This document shows positions 63,010 to 64,000 of a stretch of 64,000 bases of DNA, piece after piece (within the stretch, counting starts at the first letter, position 1; each line of letters begins with the position of its first letter). Source of the DNA: Kyrpidia spormannii (lineage in GTDB: Bacteria; Bacillota; Bacilli; Kyrpidiales; Kyrpidiaceae); the NCBI RefSeq assembly GCF_002804065.1, contig NZ_CP024955.1, positions 2,542,001-2,606,000 on the forward strand, written 5' to 3'. Made by a program: the position numbers and the translations under genes. The notes under the pieces are model-generated. The model was not told the origin of the DNA, did not search any database, and worked only from the letters and a program-made list of their open reading frames with translations.

Positions 63010-63450
63010 CTATAATGCGGTCTCCAATGCCGCTTGGATAAGCAACTCCTCGGAATCCAACAGCGGCAGGGGGCTGTTGTCGCCGTTTAACAACATCGGG
63101 GGCTCAGTGCAACCAAGAATTACCGCCTGCGCCCCTTTGGATTGCAAAGATTTCACGATGTCGATCATGTGCTGCTGCGATCTCTTCGTCCGAATGCCCA
63201 CAAAAGCTCCGACTCGAGAATGTGCTGGATTGTTTCTTGAGCGCCTCTATCGGGCACAATGCACTCTATCCCGTGTTTTTCGAGGCAGGTTCGAACCTGC
63301 ACTTCATCGAAAACGATATGCGGTGTATTCGCCGCGATGACACCGAAATCAGCTCAGGCCGCGGCCAAGGCCGACAGCGCTTCCTCGATTCCCCGGGCAA
63401 ACCGGTCCCACTGGCCCGGACCGACCAATCCCAGAATTTCTTAAACGTCA
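63010..63450 (-). pseudogene. Decayed aspartate/glutamate racemase
   Basis: Pieces in order: LVGPGQWDRFARGIEEALSA, a TGA where GGA is expected (about 63358), then ADFGVIAANTPHIVFDEVQ with the cysteine position replaced by Ala, HGIECIVPDRGAQETIQHIL, a frameshift at about 63205, and VGIRTKRSQQHMIDIVKSL with GAQAVILGCTEPPMLL to the stop. About 90 N-terminal residues are missing. Confidence 0.7.
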
Positions 63451-63559
63451 CGCTAAAAATAATCCTCTCCGGATATTGTGTATATCTCCGAATCTTTCCA
63501 CGTAAGTTCGGATCATCCGGTGGTGGAAGTCCGCAGTGGACTCAGCGCTTAACCCACCT

Positions 63560-64000
63560 TCAGTCGACAAAACTGCCGCGGAAGATCGGTCGTTCGCCGA
63601 TGGGTTCTCCGGCAAACCAAATCAGGCGCAGAGCGGATGATGCCGAGTCTTCGTGGGCAACAATGCGGATCGACCGGATGGTTTCCTGAGAAAACACCAG
63701 CGCTTCCCCGGCGCCCGCTTCTACCGGCGCCTGGCCTGAAGAATCGGTGTCGAAAACAAACCGGCCTCTGCCCTCCAACACGTAGACCAATCCTTGAAAG
63801 CCTTCAATTCCCGAAAGTTGGAACTGTATGCCCGGAAAAACTGTGACATCTTCATATCTCATCGGCCGGCGGATGTCAACCGGTGAACCGTCTCCCACAA
63901 TCGTTTTCACGATGGCACCGTCGATGCGTTTTGTCGGCAATTGATCTCCGGCGACATCCTGATAGCTCGGCACCACACCTTTGTCGCTTCGCGGCAAATT
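63560..64000 (-). CDS. Pirin family protein, N-terminus beyond window end
   Basis: At least 146 residues of the C-terminal part. NLPRSDKGVVPSYQDV at the edge is the bicupin linker motif; VYVLEGRGRFVFD and IWFAGEPIGERPIFRGSFVD match the pirin C-terminal cupin (GxPIxEPxxxxGxFV). The metal site lies in the missing N-terminal cupin. Confidence 0.82.
   Translation of the reverse strand, partial: NLPRSDKGVVPSYQDVAGDQLPTKRIDGAIVKTIVGDGSPVDIRRPMRYEDVTVFPGIQFQLSGIEGFQGLVYVLEGRGRFVFDTDSSGQAPVEAGAGEALVFSQETIRSIRIVAHEDSASSALRLIWFAGEPIGERPIFRGSFVD

Noticed and set aside
1-64000. CRISPR arrays, tRNA and rRNA genes
   Set aside because: No regularly spaced direct repeats, tRNA-like cloverleaf or rRNA-conserved sequence was noticed; no covariance scan was possible.

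Overview
The window looks like chromosome of a thermophilic, aerobic, endospore-forming Bacillota of the Kyrpidia / Alicyclobacillaceae type. This is inferred from the high GC content (about 60% by eye), GTG/TTG starts behind strong AGGAGG-like ribosome sites, the prespore regulator rsfA, DUF1054 (YktB), a Bacillus-type BirA operator, and an aerobic gene set (SCO1, hemerythrin, heme radical-SAM enzymes). No rRNA, tRNA or CRISPR array was seen. Coordinates were read by eye; start codons were re-chosen where a ribosome site or family length argued for it.

Layout. 1-3300: ABC exporter ATPase with its MarR regulator; two crcB fluoride channels under a fluoride riboswitch; a DDE insertion sequence whose end lies 13 bp from the crcB -35 box. 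3313-8201: hydroxyacyl-CoA dehydrogenase, SDR, DUF488, nitroreductase, acetamidase/formamidase and hemerythrin. 8289-15165: two radical SAM/SPASM enzymes of the heme-modifying kind, a 12-TM heme-copper-oxidase-like protein with a complete group IIC intron in its 5' region, and a Crp/Fnr regulator. 15218-18426: amino-acid ABC importer with a promoter and possible operator. 18469-25054: MscS channel, decayed phoD, Fur-box feoAB plus cysteine-rich partner, cupin, TPR glycosyltransferase. 25293-28759: a two-component system destroyed by decay of its 7TMR-DISM sensor and by an IS607-type element (TnpA, TnpB, putative omega-RNA) inside the response regulator. 28857-37064: SCO1, HD protein, DUF1054, 2-hydroxyacid dehydrogenase, LMW phosphatase, HExxH peptidase, a toxin-antitoxin pair with a damaged toxin, CopA. 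37065-41398: bioA-F-D-B operon with BirA operator. 41556-47810: rsfA, membrane proteins, MFS, MntP-like pump, a TnpB-only element and a truncated MFS gene.

47907-63004: a 15-kb ethanolamine-utilisation (eut) microcompartment locus, all on the minus strand, running eutS, eutP, eutW, eutV, eutA, eutB, eutC, eutL, a BMC/EutK-like shell protein, eutE, eutM, a TIGR02536-like gene, eutN, a second BMC-H gene, an APC permease, mdh, and a soluble methyl-accepting-type protein. Ethanolamine would enter through the permease, be split by EutBC (reactivated by EutA) into ammonia and acetaldehyde, and acetaldehyde would be oxidised to acetyl-CoA by EutE inside the shell. EutW/EutV (kinase plus ANTAR antiterminator) should control it through three leaders, before eutS, eutW and eutA, in each of which a short hexaloop hairpin shares an arm with a terminator. 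eutT, eutD/pduL, eutG, eutH and eutJ are absent here; mdh and an APC permease occupy the locus instead. The downstream chemoreceptor-like protein carries the same N-terminal sensor module as EutW, which suggests that one ligand input drives both gene expression and motility. The window ends with a racemase pseudogene and the C-terminal part of a pirin gene.
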